Origin: Bordetella parapertussis
GTDB lineage: Bacteria; Pseudomonadota; Gammaproteobacteria; Burkholderiales; Burkholderiaceae_C
Direction: 5' to 3'
Length of the DNA: 46,589 bases
NCBI GenBank assembly: GCA_945878355.1
Contig: CAMCTC010000033.1
Location: 1 to 46,589 of the forward strand
A program made the translations under genes and the position numbers. The number at the start of each line of letters is the position of its first letter. Position 1 is the first letter of the stretch. The notes under the pieces were generated by a model. It was not told the origin of the DNA, made no database searches, and saw only the letters and a list, made by a program, of their open reading frames with translations. This document shows positions 1 through 8,704 of this stretch, piece by piece.

Positions 1-12
1 CATATCGTGACA

Positions 13-984
13 ATGGTTGAACAATGGATGCGCCGACTGCTGCCCGCGGCGGCATTGGCGCTGTGCTGGCCTGGCCCTGCAGCGTTGGCGGCCGATCCGA
101 AGCCGCTGCGCCTGATCGCACCGGCTGCGCCGGGTGGCATCCTCGACCTGACCAGCCGCTTGATCGCCAAGGGTTTGCAGGACGTCACGCACCAGACGGT
201 GGTCGTCGAGAACGTCAGCGGCGCCGGCGGCACGCTGGGCATCATGGCCATGCTCAAGGCCGACCCCGACGGCAACACGCTGGTGATGGGCAGCCTCGGT
301 CCGAACGCGGCCAACTACACGCTGCAGGACAAGCTGCCTTACAAGCCCGAAGACCTGTCGCCGGTCATCCATGTGTTGTCGATGCCCAATGTGCTGGTGG
401 CCGCGCCCAAGCTCGGCGTCAAGACGCTGGCCGAGCTCAAAGCGCTGTCCAAGGCCAGGCCGGCTGGCTTGTCGATGGCGGTGTCGACGAGCGGATCTTC
501 CGGCCACCTGACTGGCGCGCTGATCAAGCTGCGTGCGGGCGTCAGCGCGGTCGACATCGTCTACCGGGGTTCTGCGCCGGCCTTGATCGACTTGGTTGGC
601 GGGCAGGTTGATTTCATGGTCGACAACATGATCACCTCGCTGCCGATGGTTCGCGCCGGCAAGCTGGTGGCGCTGGCCGTGACGTCTCGCGACCGCGTGC
701 CGGAGATGCCCGACGTGCCGACCATCGTCGAGTCGGGCTATGCCGACATCGACGTCACGGTCTGGCTCGGCCTGTTCGTCTCAGCCAAGGTGCCGCAGGA
801 CCGCGTTCGCCAGCTCAATGCGGACCTGCAGAAAGTGCTCGCTATGCCGGAGATTCGGCAGCGCATCGCCGAGCAAGGTGGGCTGGGCGTTGGCGGCAGC
901 CCTGAGGCTTTCAAGCGGTTCGTCGCGACCGAGAAAGACCGTTGGGAGCAGGTCATCAAGTCCAGCGGCATCAAGGTGGAGTGA
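13..984 (+). CDS. Bug-family (TctC-type) periplasmic solute receptor
   Basis: Extracytoplasmic binding receptor of the tripartite tricarboxylate transporter type. A signal peptide with a basic start (MRRLLPAAAL) and an AAxLA-like end is followed by the family hallmarks: the loop APAAPGGILDLTSRLIAKGL near residue 40, the VVVENVSGAGG segment, VYRGSAPALIDLVGGQVDFM and a late DVPTIVESGY motif. Length (about 320 residues) is normal for the family. Possible starts are GTG at 7 and ATGs at 13 and 28; the ATG at 28 leaves the cleanest signal peptide, and the window edge hides the upstream region. No TctA or TctB membrane gene is nearby, as is usual for orphan Bug receptors of Burkholderiales. The acyl-CoA dehydrogenase downstream suggests a carboxylic acid ligand, but the ligand cannot be read from sequence. 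Confidence 0.9.
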   Translation: MVEQWMRRLLPAAALALCWPGPAALAADPKPLRLIAPAAPGGILDLTSRLIAKGLQDVTHQTVVVENVSGAGGTLGIMAMLKADPDGNTLVMGSLGPNAANYTLQDKLPYKPEDLSPVIHVLSMPNVLVAAPKLGVKTLAELKALSKARPAGLSMAVSTSGSSGHLTGALIKLRAGVSAVDIVYRGSAPALIDLVGGQVDFMVDNMITSLPMVRAGKLVALAVTSRDRVPEMPDVPTIVESGYADIDVTVWLGLFVSAKVPQDRVRQLNADLQKVLAMPEIRQRIAEQGGLGVGGSPEAFKRFVATEKDRWEQVIKSSGIKVE

Positions 985-1094
985 CCCGGTCGCACCCGTG
1001 TTTACACGCTCACCCATCGCCCACTGGCCAGATTAATATCGCTGCCAGTCGGTCGCGTGCAGCCATCGCGGCCGTCTCGGACGAGGAATAATCC

Positions 1095-2249
1095 ATGAGC
1101 GCCAGCATGCCTATCCGCGGATCGAACCTATACACCGCCGAGCACGAGGGCTTTCGCGACACCGTCAAGCGCTTCCTCGAACGCGAGGTGCTGCCCGACC
1201 ACGCGCAGTGGGAGCAGCAAGGCCTGGTGCCGCGCGAGATCTGGCGCAGTGCCGGCCAGGCCGGACTGCTGCTGCCGATGGCACCGGTTGACTATGGCGG
1301 CAGCGGCGGCGATTTTCTGTTCACAGCGATCGTCGTCGAGGAGATCGCACGCGTGATGGCGACCGGTGTCGCAGGCTTCACGACGCATTCGGACATCGTC
1401 GCGCCTTACCTGGTCGAGTTTGGCACCGAAGCGCAGAAGCAGCGCTGGTTGCCCGGCATGGCCAGCGGCGACATCGTCGCATCGATTGCGATGACCGAAC
1501 CCTGGGCCGGCAGCGACCTGAAAGCGATCCGAACGACGGCCACGCGGGCCAGTGGCGGCTACCGGCTCAAGGGCCAGAAGACCTTCATCACCAACGGCTG
1601 GCATGCCGACCGCGTGCTGGTCGTTGCCAAGACCGAGCCTGCGGCCGGCGCCAAGGGCATGAGCCTGCTCTGGGTCGACACCCGCAGCACAGGTTTCAGC
1701 CGAGGCAAGCTGCTCGACAAGATAGGCCAACGCGCCCAGGACACCGCCGAACTCTTCTTCGATGACGTGCTGGTGCCTGACGACTGCCTGATCGGCGAAG
1801 AGAACAAGGCTTTCGGCTACCTGATGCACGGTCTGGTCCAAGAGCGGCTGATGATCGCGCTGCGCTGCGCGACTTCGCTCGAGGCGTCACTGGACTGGAC
1901 CATCGCCTATACCAAGGAGCGACAGGCTTTCGGCAAGCCTTTGATACAGAACCAGCAGACGCGCTTCAGGCTGGCCGAGATCAAGACCTTGGCCTTCGCC
2001 ACCCGCGCTTTGGTCGACCGCTGCGTCGCCGACCACCTGGACGGCCAACTCGGCCCGGATGGCGCAGCGATGGCCAAGCTGTGGGCATCGGACGCCACGC
2101 GCGCGATCGACGACTTGCTGCAGATGTTTGGCGGTTATGGCTACATGCGCGAGTACCCTATCGCCCGCATGCTGACCGACATTCGGGGCAACCGCATCTA
2201 TGGCGGCTCGTCGGAGGTCATGAAAGAAATCATCGGCCGTACGCTGTGA
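1095..2249 (+). CDS. Acyl-CoA dehydrogenase
   Basis: FAD-dependent acyl-CoA dehydrogenase of 384 residues, making a 2,3-enoyl-CoA and passing electrons to ETF. The N-terminal helical domain is followed by the flavin/substrate motif IAMTEPWAGSDL (residues 131-142), a beta domain, and the C-terminal motif MFGGYGYMREYPIARMLTD. The end reads IYGGSSEVMKE rather than IYEGT, so the usual MCAD/SCAD-position Glu is absent. A Glu in LVQERLMIA (E250) sits where long-chain type enzymes carry their base, so the enzyme is probably active and belongs to that class. The start ATG follows GAGGAATAATCC, a good ribosome site. It lies between two Bug receptors with gaps of about 110-120 bases, suggesting a carboxylate uptake and CoA-oxidation group. 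The substrate is unknown. Confidence 0.93.
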   Translation: MSASMPIRGSNLYTAEHEGFRDTVKRFLEREVLPDHAQWEQQGLVPREIWRSAGQAGLLLPMAPVDYGGSGGDFLFTAIVVEEIARVMATGVAGFTTHSDIVAPYLVEFGTEAQKQRWLPGMASGDIVASIAMTEPWAGSDLKAIRTTATRASGGYRLKGQKTFITNGWHADRVLVVAKTEPAAGAKGMSLLWVDTRSTGFSRGKLLDKIGQRAQDTAELFFDDVLVPDDCLIGEENKAFGYLMHGLVQERLMIALRCATSLEASLDWTIAYTKERQAFGKPLIQNQQTRFRLAEIKTLAFATRALVDRCVADHLDGQLGPDGAAMAKLWASDATRAIDDLLQMFGGYGYMREYPIARMLTDIRGNRIYGGSSEVMKEIIGRTL

Positions 2250-2370
2250 CCGATATCCGTCTGCGAGCGCCTGGTGTGAGATGGGCGCATGCAAGCAAGC
2301 CGGTTTGCGGGTTTGCAGCCTTCGCGCCGCAGGCCTTTTCCTCACCACATGATTGGCATTGGGAGATTCC

Positions 2371-3363
2371 ATGAAACCTAGACCTGACTCGGCGTCCCGC
2401 CGTCAAATTCTCACCGCTGCTGGTTCGGCCGCTTTGGGCGCAGCGCTGCCCGGCTTGGCGCTTGCCCAGTCCGACTGGCCGAACCGGCCGATCCGCTTTT
2501 TCGTGCCCTTCCCGGCCGGCGGCGGCGCCGACCTGGGTGCGCGTGTGATCGCCGCGCACATGGGCAATGCTTTCGGCAAACCGGTGCTGGTGGAGAACCG
2601 GGCCGGCGCCGATGGCGTGCTCGCAGCGCAGGAGGTGCTCAAGGCGGCCCCCGACGGTCACACGCTGTACTTCGGTACCGCGACCTCGATGTCTTATGTG
2701 CCCTCGCTGAAGAAGGTCCCGCCCTACGATCCGGTCGCCGATTTCACGCCGATCTCCAACCTCTGCATCTTCACCTTCTACCTGGCGGTGGCGCCCAGCC
2801 TGCCGGTCAACACCTTGGCCGAGCTGGTCGCTTACGCAAAGGCCAACCCCGGCAAGCTGAGCTACGCCACCGGCAACAGCACCGGCATTGTGGCGATGGC
2901 CTCGCTGATCGAGGCCAACAAGCTCGACATGGTCCGCGTGCCCTACAAAGGCGAGGCGCCGGCGGTCATCGACCTTGTCGGCGGAAGGGTACCGTTGATG
3001 TTCGTCACGCCTGCGGTGCTGCCACAGTTGCTCAAGGAGAAGTTCCGCCTGATCGCCGTGCTCTTGCCAGAGCGCACCCGGGCCTTTCCCAATGTGCCGA
3101 CGATGGCCGAGGCGGGTCAACCGCTGGTCAACATCCGGCCCTGGGGCGGTTTGCTGGGACCGGCCAAGATGCCCAAGGAATTGGTTGATCGGATCTCGAA
3201 AGACTTCAACGTGATCATGCGCAGGCCCGATGTGGTCGAGCAGTACGACAAGCTCGGGCTGCTGCCCACGCCGTCGACGCCCGAGGTCATGGGGGCGCAG
3301 GTGAAAGAGCAGTTGGGGATCTGGACGCGCACGATGCGCACCGCAGGCATCGAGCTGGAGTGA
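2371..3363 (+). CDS. Bug-family periplasmic solute receptor, Tat-type signal
   Basis: Second TctC/Bug receptor, 330 residues. The start at 2371 is chosen because GGGAGATTCC lies directly upstream and because the protein then opens with a twin-arginine signal (SRRQILTAAGSAALGAALPG) ending ALAQ; an in-frame TTG at 2353 would put six residues in front. Family motifs are WPNRPIRFFVPFPAGGGADL, VLVENRAGADGVLAAQ, VPYKGEAPAVIDLVGGRVPL and NVPTMAEAG. The Tat signal implies export in folded form, unlike the Sec-like signals of the other two receptors here. It follows the acyl-CoA dehydrogenase by 121 bases and is followed by a strong hairpin. No membrane partner genes are adjacent. The ligand is unknown; a small carboxylate is likely from the family. 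Confidence 0.92.
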   Translation: MKPRPDSASRRQILTAAGSAALGAALPGLALAQSDWPNRPIRFFVPFPAGGGADLGARVIAAHMGNAFGKPVLVENRAGADGVLAAQEVLKAAPDGHTLYFGTATSMSYVPSLKKVPPYDPVADFTPISNLCIFTFYLAVAPSLPVNTLAELVAYAKANPGKLSYATGNSTGIVAMASLIEANKLDMVRVPYKGEAPAVIDLVGGRVPLMFVTPAVLPQLLKEKFRLIAVLLPERTRAFPNVPTMAEAGQPLVNIRPWGGLLGPAKMPKELVDRISKDFNVIMRRPDVVEQYDKLGLLPTPSTPEVMGAQVKEQLGIWTRTMRTAGIELE

Positions 3364-3375
3364 CGCCGACGCGCC

Positions 3376-3413
3376 GGGTGCGCGTCGAGCCGCCATCTTG
3401 GCGTCGCGCACCC
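3376..3413 (+). terminator. Rho-independent-like terminator after the Bug receptor
   Basis: Arms GGGTGCGCG and CGCGCACCC pair over 9 bp, with a nested CGCC/GGCG stem inside the loop, followed by GCTCTTT. It sits 12 bases after the receptor stop codon. The T-run is short, so termination strength is uncertain. Confidence 0.55.
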
Positions 3414-3423
3414 GCTCTTTCGT

Positions 3424-3443
3424 CAGACCGGGAACCCGGTCTG
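3424..3443. repeat. Inverted repeat with 9-bp arms
   Basis: CAGACCGGG and CCCGGTCTG flank a two-base centre. It is perfect over the arms but lacks a T-run, so it is either a second hairpin behind the terminator or a protein-binding dyad. Read directly from sequence; function unknown. Confidence 0.5.
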
Positions 3444-3498
3444 CATTGTTGCGGCGAAGACAGCTGGTGAGCGCCCCAAGACCGGCCGAAGCCGGCCG

Positions 3499-3541
3499 CC
3501 CCTCGTGGGGATCAAGCCGCAAAGCCACATTTGCTTGAGAG
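3499..3541. repeat. Intergenic hairpin repeat, copy A
   Basis: A CCCC-TCGT-GGGG hairpin (3499-3510) is followed by GGATCAAGCCG (3509-3519) and by GCCACATTTGCTTGAGAG (3524-3541). The last block matches 16 of 18 bases at 15392-15409, which also follows a C-run/G-run hairpin. This looks like a dispersed intergenic element of the genome rather than a gene-specific signal. Confidence 0.5.
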
Positions 3542-3697
3542 GTCGGCGCCGATGCCGGCCGGTTCGTGCCCGAAGAAGGCCTGCGATCAGGGCAGCCCGC
3601 AGGGCTGCGCGAGCCGCGCCGTCTATGCTGGCGGCCCTGCAAGCGGCGCAGCTCGGCTGCGGCGCAGCCTGCCGACCTGATTCATTGGAGCAAGACC

Positions 3698-4771
3698 ATG
3701 ACCCTCCCACACAAGCCCAGCCCCGCGACCGAACCGCGCCTGACCTCGCTGTCTCATGGCGGTGGTTGTGGCTGCAAGATCGCCCCCGGCGTGTTGTCCG
3801 AGATCCTCAAGGGCACTGCCGCGATGCCGATCCCGCCCGAGCTGATGGTGGGCATCGAGACTGCCGACGACGCGGCCGTCTACCGACTCAACGACCAGCA
3901 GGCGCTGATCGCCACGACCGACTTTTTCATGCCCATCGTCGACGACCCGTTCGACTTTGGCCGGATCGCAGCGACCAACGCGATCAGCGATGTCTACGCG
4001 ATGGGTGGGCGACCGATCATGGCGCTCGCGCTGGTGGGCATGCCGATCAACGTGCTGTCGACCACCACGATTGGCCGGGTGCTTGAGGGCGGCGCGTCGA
4101 TGTGCAGGCTGGCGGGCATCCCGATCGCCGGCGGCCACACCATCGATTCGGTTGAAGCGATCTACGGCCTGGTGGTGATGGGCCTGGTGCACCCCGACCG
4201 CGTCAAGCGCAATGCCGACGCCCGCCCTGGCGATCTGCTGGTGCTGGGCAAGCCGGTGGGCGTGGGTGTGATGAGCGCGGCGCTCAAGCAGGGTCAGCTC
4301 GGCGATGCGGGTTACGCGCAGATGATTGCCACGACCACCGCACTCAACACGCCGGGGCCAGACCTGGCTGAACTGCCGGGCGTGCATGCGATCACCGATG
4401 TCACCGGCTTCGGCCTGGCCGGCCACGCGCTGGAGATGGCGCGTGGCGCCCGCTGCGAGTTGCAGATCGACTGGTCCGCTGTGCCCTTGCTGCCAGGCGT
4501 TCGCGCGTTGGCTGCGCGCGGCTTCATCACCGGCGCGTCGAGCCGCAACTGGGCCGGCTACGGCGCCGATGTGCAGCTCTCATCGCAACTGGACGCCGAA
4601 GACCGCGCGCTGCTGACCGACCCGCAAACCAGCGGTGGCCTGCTCGTGGCCTGCGAGCCGTCGGCGCTGGATGCGGTGCTGGCGATCTTTGGTCGCCATG
4701 GCTTCGCGCAGGCCGCAGTGGTTGGTCAGGTGCTGGCTGCCAGTGGCCAAGCTCGGCTTGTGGTCCGATAG
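3698..4771 (+). CDS. selD: Selenide, water dikinase
   Basis: Makes selenophosphate from selenide and ATP, the selenium donor for selenocysteine and 2-selenouridine tRNA. The protein of 357 residues begins MTLPHKPSPA and carries the catalytic loop GGGCGCKIAP (residues 21-30); Cys24 and Lys27 match Cys17 and Lys20 of the E. coli enzyme, so this is the cysteine form, not the selenocysteine form. ATP/metal motifs follow (DDAAVYRLNDQQALIATTDF, DPFDFGRIAATNAISDVYAMG, AGGHTIDSVEAIYGLVVMG), then DPQTSGGLL near the C terminus. The ATG at 3698 follows TTGGAGCAAGACC; the reading frame is open further upstream but without a better start. No mnmH, selA or selB lies in the window, so the user of selenophosphate cannot be named. 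Confidence 0.96.
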   Translation: MTLPHKPSPATEPRLTSLSHGGGCGCKIAPGVLSEILKGTAAMPIPPELMVGIETADDAAVYRLNDQQALIATTDFFMPIVDDPFDFGRIAATNAISDVYAMGGRPIMALALVGMPINVLSTTTIGRVLEGGASMCRLAGIPIAGGHTIDSVEAIYGLVVMGLVHPDRVKRNADARPGDLLVLGKPVGVGVMSAALKQGQLGDAGYAQMIATTTALNTPGPDLAELPGVHAITDVTGFGLAGHALEMARGARCELQIDWSAVPLLPGVRALAARGFITGASSRNWAGYGADVQLSSQLDAEDRALLTDPQTSGGLLVACEPSALDAVLAIFGRHGFAQAAVVGQVLAASGQARLVVR

Positions 4772-4804
4772 GGTGGTTCGTCGCACGGGTCTTGCGGCAA
4801 GCGC

Positions 4805-5215
4805 TCAAGCGCTGCGCGGACGTGGCACGAACACTGAATAACTGCCATTGGCCTGGGCCACCAGCGCATCGCCGAGGTGGATGCGTGACAGCAGGTGGAC
4901 CACGTTGCGGCCACGGTGCACCAGCTCGGTCTCGCAGCGGATCAGCCCTTCGATCACTGGCCTGAAGTAGGCGATGCGGATCTCGATCGTCGCGCAGCTC
5001 TCGCCTGGTGCCAGCGTCGGATACAGCGCGGCGCCCATGCCGGTGTCGGCCAGCGCAAAGATCACTGCGCCGTGCACCACGCGGTGCGGGTTCAGATGGT
5101 GCTCGGCAACGGTCAGCGCGCATTGGCTGCGACCGGCCGGTTGGGGCTCGAAATGCAGACCGATCAGTTCGGCGAAGGGGTGCGGTGGCATGGGCAGGCT
5201 TTCAGGGTCCTCCAT
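4805..5215 (-). CDS. PaaI-type hotdog-fold thioesterase
   Basis: Small acyl-CoA thioesterase-like protein of 136 residues. The pattern AELIGLHFEPQPAGRSQCAL, then NPHRVVHGAVIFALADTGMG (the hotdog helix with its HG and D residues) and IEIRIAYFRPVIEGLIRCE is typical of the PaaI/YbgC superfamily. Such proteins form tetramers and hydrolyse aryl- or acyl-CoA esters in the cytoplasm. The start at 5215 is uncertain: the next ATG (5188) has GGAGGA 15 bases upstream, whereas 5215 has no clear ribosome site. It converges on selD with a 33-base gap and is divergent from the flavin monooxygenase gene. Given the CoA enzymes around, a role in recycling CoA from dead-end esters is plausible but inferred. Confidence 0.88.
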   Translation of the reverse strand: MEDPESLPMPPHPFAELIGLHFEPQPAGRSQCALTVAEHHLNPHRVVHGAVIFALADTGMGAALYPTLAPGESCATIEIRIAYFRPVIEGLIRCETELVHRGRNVVHLLSRIHLGDALVAQANGSYSVFVPRPRSA

Positions 5216-5402
5216 GGTAGTGGGCCCATTTTGAGTGGCGCGACGGCTTCGAGACAGGAGGCTTGGCGCTGCCGAGAGGGTGCATGATGAGGGCGGACCG
5301 CTGCGCCTGGCGGGATGCGTCAGAATGAACGTTTGCGTCGGCGGCCCGTTCGGGTCATTGCCAGCGCCAGACCTATACCGGCTGCGGCTGCGGGGATGAC
5401 AG

Positions 5403-6494
5403 ATGCGACAACTTGAGTTTGGCTGGTTCCTGCCCACTGCTGGTGACACCACGGCCTACGCCGATCGCGACGCGACGGTGCCGCCTTCGATGGCGATGTT
5501 CGACCGGGTGGTCGCTGCCGCTGAAAAGGCCGGTTTCGAGTACCTTCTGGTGCCCGTCTCCTGGACCTGCTGGGATGCCTACATCTGCTCGGCGATGGTG
5601 TTGGCGCGCTCTCGGACGATCCGCATGCTGGTGGCAGCGCGCCCTGGCTACATGAACCCGGTGCTGCTGGCCCGGATGATCGCGGCGATGGACCAGTTGT
5701 CTGACGGTCGCGTCGCGGTCAACCTGATCGCCGGGCAGAGCGATGCCGAGGCGGTCCAGGACGGCATCCTGCTGCCCAAGGAAGAGCGCTACGCGCTGAT
5801 GGACGAAGAGGTCAGCATCCTCAAGGCGCTGTGGACCGAGCGCGGGGCGGTCACCTTCGAGGGCCGCCACCACCAGGTCAACGGCGCGCGGATCTCGCCC
5901 AAGCCACTGCAGCGACCACATCCACGCTTCTACCTCGGCGGTGGCTCGCCTGAAGCCTGGGAGCTGTCGGCCCGTCACGCCGATGTGCACCTGTTCTGGG
6001 GCGACACGACCGAGACGATCGCCGCCAACATGCGCGACATCCGCGAACGTGCCGCGCGCCACGGCCGTGAGCACGACATCGGCTTCGGCATGCGCTTGCA
6101 GATCGTCTGCCGCGAGACCGAAGATGAAGCCTGGGAGGCGGCCCATGCGCTGGTGGCCGGTGTGACCGACTCGCAGACCACTTTTATCCGACAGCACTAC
6201 GGCAGTTCGGCGGCGAACCGGCGAGTCCAGGAACTGGCGCTGACCCACGGCGAACTGATCGCGCCGCATCTGTGGACCGGCATCACGAAGGTGCGTCCGG
6301 GCGCGGGTATCGCGGTGGTGGGCAACCCGCAGCAGTGCGCGGACACGCTGCAGCAGTACATCGACCTGGGCTGCCACTCTTTCTGCTTGTCGGGCTATCT
6401 GCACGACGAAGAGGCCGAGCGCTTCGCCCGCTTGGTGCGCCCGCTGCTGGCCGAGCGAAATGGCGCGCGCATGCCGGCGCTGCCGCTGGCCTGA
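5403..6494 (+). CDS. LLM-class flavin-dependent monooxygenase (SsuD-like)
   Basis: Bacterial-luciferase-like oxygenase of 363 residues that would use FMNH2 supplied by a separate reductase. It begins MRQLEFGWFLPTAGDT, continues with FDRVVAAAEKAGFEYLLVPV and SWTCWDAYICSAMVLARS, then PGYMNPVLLARMIAAMDQLS and GRVAVNLIAGQSDAE, an order typical of alkanesulfonate/alkane monooxygenases of the SsuD group. FYLGGGSPEAWELSARHADVHLFWG matches the phosphate/FMN-binding part. No ssuABC or flavin reductase gene is beside it; instead a Bug receptor follows after 66 bases, so the substrate is probably a small organic acid or sulfonate taken up by that receptor. This pairing is inference. Confidence 0.9.
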   Translation: MRQLEFGWFLPTAGDTTAYADRDATVPPSMAMFDRVVAAAEKAGFEYLLVPVSWTCWDAYICSAMVLARSRTIRMLVAARPGYMNPVLLARMIAAMDQLSDGRVAVNLIAGQSDAEAVQDGILLPKEERYALMDEEVSILKALWTERGAVTFEGRHHQVNGARISPKPLQRPHPRFYLGGGSPEAWELSARHADVHLFWGDTTETIAANMRDIRERAARHGREHDIGFGMRLQIVCRETEDEAWEAAHALVAGVTDSQTTFIRQHYGSSAANRRVQELALTHGELIAPHLWTGITKVRPGAGIAVVGNPQQCADTLQQYIDLGCHSFCLSGYLHDEEAERFARLVRPLLAERNGARMPALPLA

Positions 6495-6560
6495 GGCCGA
6501 ACGTTGCCGTGAAGCGCTGAGCTCGCGGCTCACCCCACCACCTTTGTAGGAAACCAAGCC

Positions 6561-7547
6561 ATGAATCTGCTCAAACACCTGCTGCTGGCCGCCTCGCTGC
6601 TGGCGGCTTTGCCGGCATCCGCGCAGAGCGCAGCGACAAGCGCGCAGGCCGCTGCGTTCCCCAGCCGCCAGATCAAGGTGCTGGTGCCTTTCAACGCCGG
6701 CAGCGGCGCCGATTCATCGTCGCGCTTCTATGGCGAGCAACTCGGGCGGCTGTTCAACCAGCAGGTGCTGGTCGAGAACCGCCCAGGTGGTAGCGGTCTG
6801 ATCGCGGTGCAGGCCACGCGACAGGCGCCGGCCGACGGCTACACCATCCTGATGGGCAGCAACTCGCCCGCGGTGGTCAATGCCATCATGATGAAGAACC
6901 TGCCTTACGACCCGTTCAAGGACCTGCGGCCGCTGTATGGCCTGGCGATCAGCCCGGTGGCTTTCGTGGTGCGGGCCGAGTCACCCCACAAGACCATGGC
7001 CGATCTGGTGGCTGCGGCGAAGAAGGACAAGCGCGCGCTGCAGTTGGGCGACTACTCGGCTGGCTACAAGCTGATCGCGGCCTGGCTGGGCACGGCCAGC
7101 GGCCTGCGCGTCGATCACATTCCCTACAAAGGTGGCGCGCAGATGCTGACCGATGTCGTCGGCGGTCAGCTCGAGGTCGGTGTGATCGACTTCACCGGCA
7201 CCATCGAGCTGTTGAAGGGCGGTCGCCTGCGGGTGCTGGCGATCACTGCCGACAAGCGTGATGCCATGTTCCCCGACATCCCGACGATGAAGGAGAGCGG
7301 CTTCGCCGACTTCGAGACCTCGGTCTGGTCGGCTTTCTTCGTGCGTGGCGAGACCCCGGACGACGTGGTCGAGAAGCTGGCTGCGGCGATCCACAAGGTG
7401 ATGAACTCCGAGGTTGGCAAGGCCTACCACGCCTCGCTGCCGTCGGCACCGATGATGATGGGTCCGAAGGCCTTGGGGGAATTCCAGCGCCGCGAGTACG
7501 AGCGCTTCAAGCGCGTCGCTGAGCTCGCAGGCATCAAGCCCGAGTGA
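6561..7547 (+). CDS. Bug-family periplasmic solute receptor
   Basis: Third TctC/Bug receptor, 328 residues, with a Sec-type signal (MNLLKHLLLAASLLAALPAS, cleavage near AQS). Family motifs are FPSRQIKVLVPFNAGSGADS, VLVENRPGGSGLIAVQATRQ, PYKGGAQMLTDVVGGQLEVG and DIPTMKESGFADFET. The start ATG has GTAGGAAACC upstream. It directly follows the LLM monooxygenase on the same strand, so the two may be co-transcribed. Like the other two receptors it has no TctA/TctB genes beside it. A hairpin at 7556-7570 follows the stop codon. The ligand is not predictable from the sequence. Confidence 0.92.
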   Translation: MNLLKHLLLAASLLAALPASAQSAATSAQAAAFPSRQIKVLVPFNAGSGADSSSRFYGEQLGRLFNQQVLVENRPGGSGLIAVQATRQAPADGYTILMGSNSPAVVNAIMMKNLPYDPFKDLRPLYGLAISPVAFVVRAESPHKTMADLVAAAKKDKRALQLGDYSAGYKLIAAWLGTASGLRVDHIPYKGGAQMLTDVVGGQLEVGVIDFTGTIELLKGGRLRVLAITADKRDAMFPDIPTMKESGFADFETSVWSAFFVRGETPDDVVEKLAAAIHKVMNSEVGKAYHASLPSAPMMMGPKALGEFQRREYERFKRVAELAGIKPE

Positions 7548-7555
7548 TGCGCGAG

Positions 7556-7570
7556 CGCGCACGGTGCGCG
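7556..7570 (+). terminator. GC hairpin after the third Bug receptor
   Basis: CGCGCAC and GTGCGCG pair around one base, ten bases after the stop codon. No T-run follows, so this is a weak or Rho-assisted terminator at best. Confidence 0.3.
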
Positions 7571-7723
7571 ACTGTCGCCGCCTAGCGCCTGAGTGACCCG
7601 CCCGAGCGCGGCGAACCCACCGCAGGCTGCACCGACTGGCGCGCCTACTGGATAAGCGCTATTTCAAAGACGCGCTTTCTGTGTAAAGTGCTCTCAGTAA
7701 TCTTTTCACTCCAAGGAAGCGCC

Positions 7724-8704
7724 ATGCAGCTCGGCATGATCGGACTGGGTCGCATGGGCGGCAATATCGTCAGGCGCTTGATGCGCGACGGCCACAGCTG
7801 TGCGGTCTATGACAGCAACCCGGCGGCGGTGATCGCGCTGGGTGGCGAGGGGGCTGTCACCAGCCAGGACCTGGCTGACCTGGTGCGCCAGCTCAGCGCG
7901 CCGCGCGCGGTCTGGGTGATGCTGCCTTCGGGCGCGGTCACCGAGGCGGCAGTCGCCGCATTGGGCGATCTGCTGTCGCCTGGTGATGTCATCATCGACG
8001 GCGGCAACTCCAACTACAAGGACGACGTTCGCCGCGCCCAGGAGCTGGCCGCCAAGGACATCCGCTACATCGACGTTGGCACCAGCGGCGGGGTTTGGGG
8101 TCTGGAGCGAGGCTACTGCTTGATGATCGGTGGCGACCGCGACTCGGTGCAGCGCCTGGACCCAATCTTCAAGACCCTGGCGCCAGGCATCGGCGAGATC
8201 GACCGCACACCGGGCCGGGCCCAGCGCCAATCGACCGCCGAGGAGGGTTACCTCTACACCGGCCCGGCCGGGTCGGGCCACTTCGTCAAGATGGTGCACA
8301 ACGGCATCGAGTACGGTCTGATGCAGGCTTACGCTGAGGGCTTGGACATCCTCAAGGGCGTTGCGCAGGACGTGATTCCCGCCGAGCGGCGCTACGACCT
8401 GGACCTGGCCGACATCACCGAGCTGTGGCGGCGTGGCAGCGTGGTCTCGTCCTGGTTGCTCGACTTGAGCGCCACCGCGCTGGCTGAAGACCCGCAGCTC
8501 AAGGGTTATTCAGGCCATGTCGAGGACTCTGGCGAGGGCCGCTGGACCATCATCGCGGCGATCGAGGAAGCGGTGCCGACCGATGTGCTGTCGGCCGCGC
8601 TCTACACGCGTTTTCGCTCACGCCAGGACCACACTTTTGCAGAAAAGCTGCTGTCGGCGATGCGCAAGCAGTTCGGTGGCCACCAAGAACCCAAGAAAGG
8701 ATGA
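7724..8704 (+). CDS. gnd: 6-phosphogluconate dehydrogenase, decarboxylating, short type
   Basis: Oxidises 6-phosphogluconate to ribulose 5-phosphate and CO2 with NAD(P)+. The start at 7724 follows CCAAGGAAGCGCC and gives a protein of 326 residues opening [20 protein letters not shown], the dinucleotide-binding motif. [37 protein letters not shown] and [19 protein letters not shown] carry the family's substrate residues, including the Lys-x2-His-Asn signature. It is about 140 residues shorter than the E. coli enzyme and belongs to the short GndA/YqeC-like group. The stop overlaps the zwf start (ATGA), showing translational coupling. Together the two genes give the oxidative pentose phosphate steps, with the lactonase absent from the window. 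Confidence 0.95.
   Translation: MQLGMIGLGRMGGNIVRRLMRDGHSCAVYDSNPAAVIALGGEGAVTSQDLADLVRQLSAPRAVWVMLPSGAVTEAAVAALGDLLSPGDVIIDGGNSNYKDDVRRAQELAAKDIRYIDVGTSGGVWGLERGYCLMIGGDRDSVQRLDPIFKTLAPGIGEIDRTPGRAQRQSTAEEGYLYTGPAGSGHFVKMVHNGIEYGLMQAYAEGLDILKGVAQDVIPAERRYDLDLADITELWRRGSVVSSWLLDLSATALAEDPQLKGYSGHVEDSGEGRWTIIAAIEEAVPTDVLSAALYTRFRSRQDHTFAEKLLSAMRKQFGGHQEPKKG

Larger units (their letters stand above)
3364..3697. other. 334-base intergenic region before selD
   Basis: This gene-free stretch holds the terminator hairpin at 3376-3413, the inverted repeat at 3424-3443, a small CCGGC/GCCGG hairpin at 3482-3495 and the repeat element at 3499-3541. The rest is GC-rich and shows no reading frame with protein-like composition. 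I looked for a selC tRNA because selD follows and did not find a cloverleaf. Confidence 0.5.

Noticed and set aside
2230..3642. 470-codon open frame on the minus strand
   Set aside because: Arg/His/Gln-rich composition without family motifs; it is a high-GC shadow of the Bug receptor on the plus strand.
3364..3697. selC (selenocysteine tRNA) beside selD
   Set aside because: No acceptor stem with CCA-compatible end, TCA anticodon loop or long variable arm could be folded from this region.
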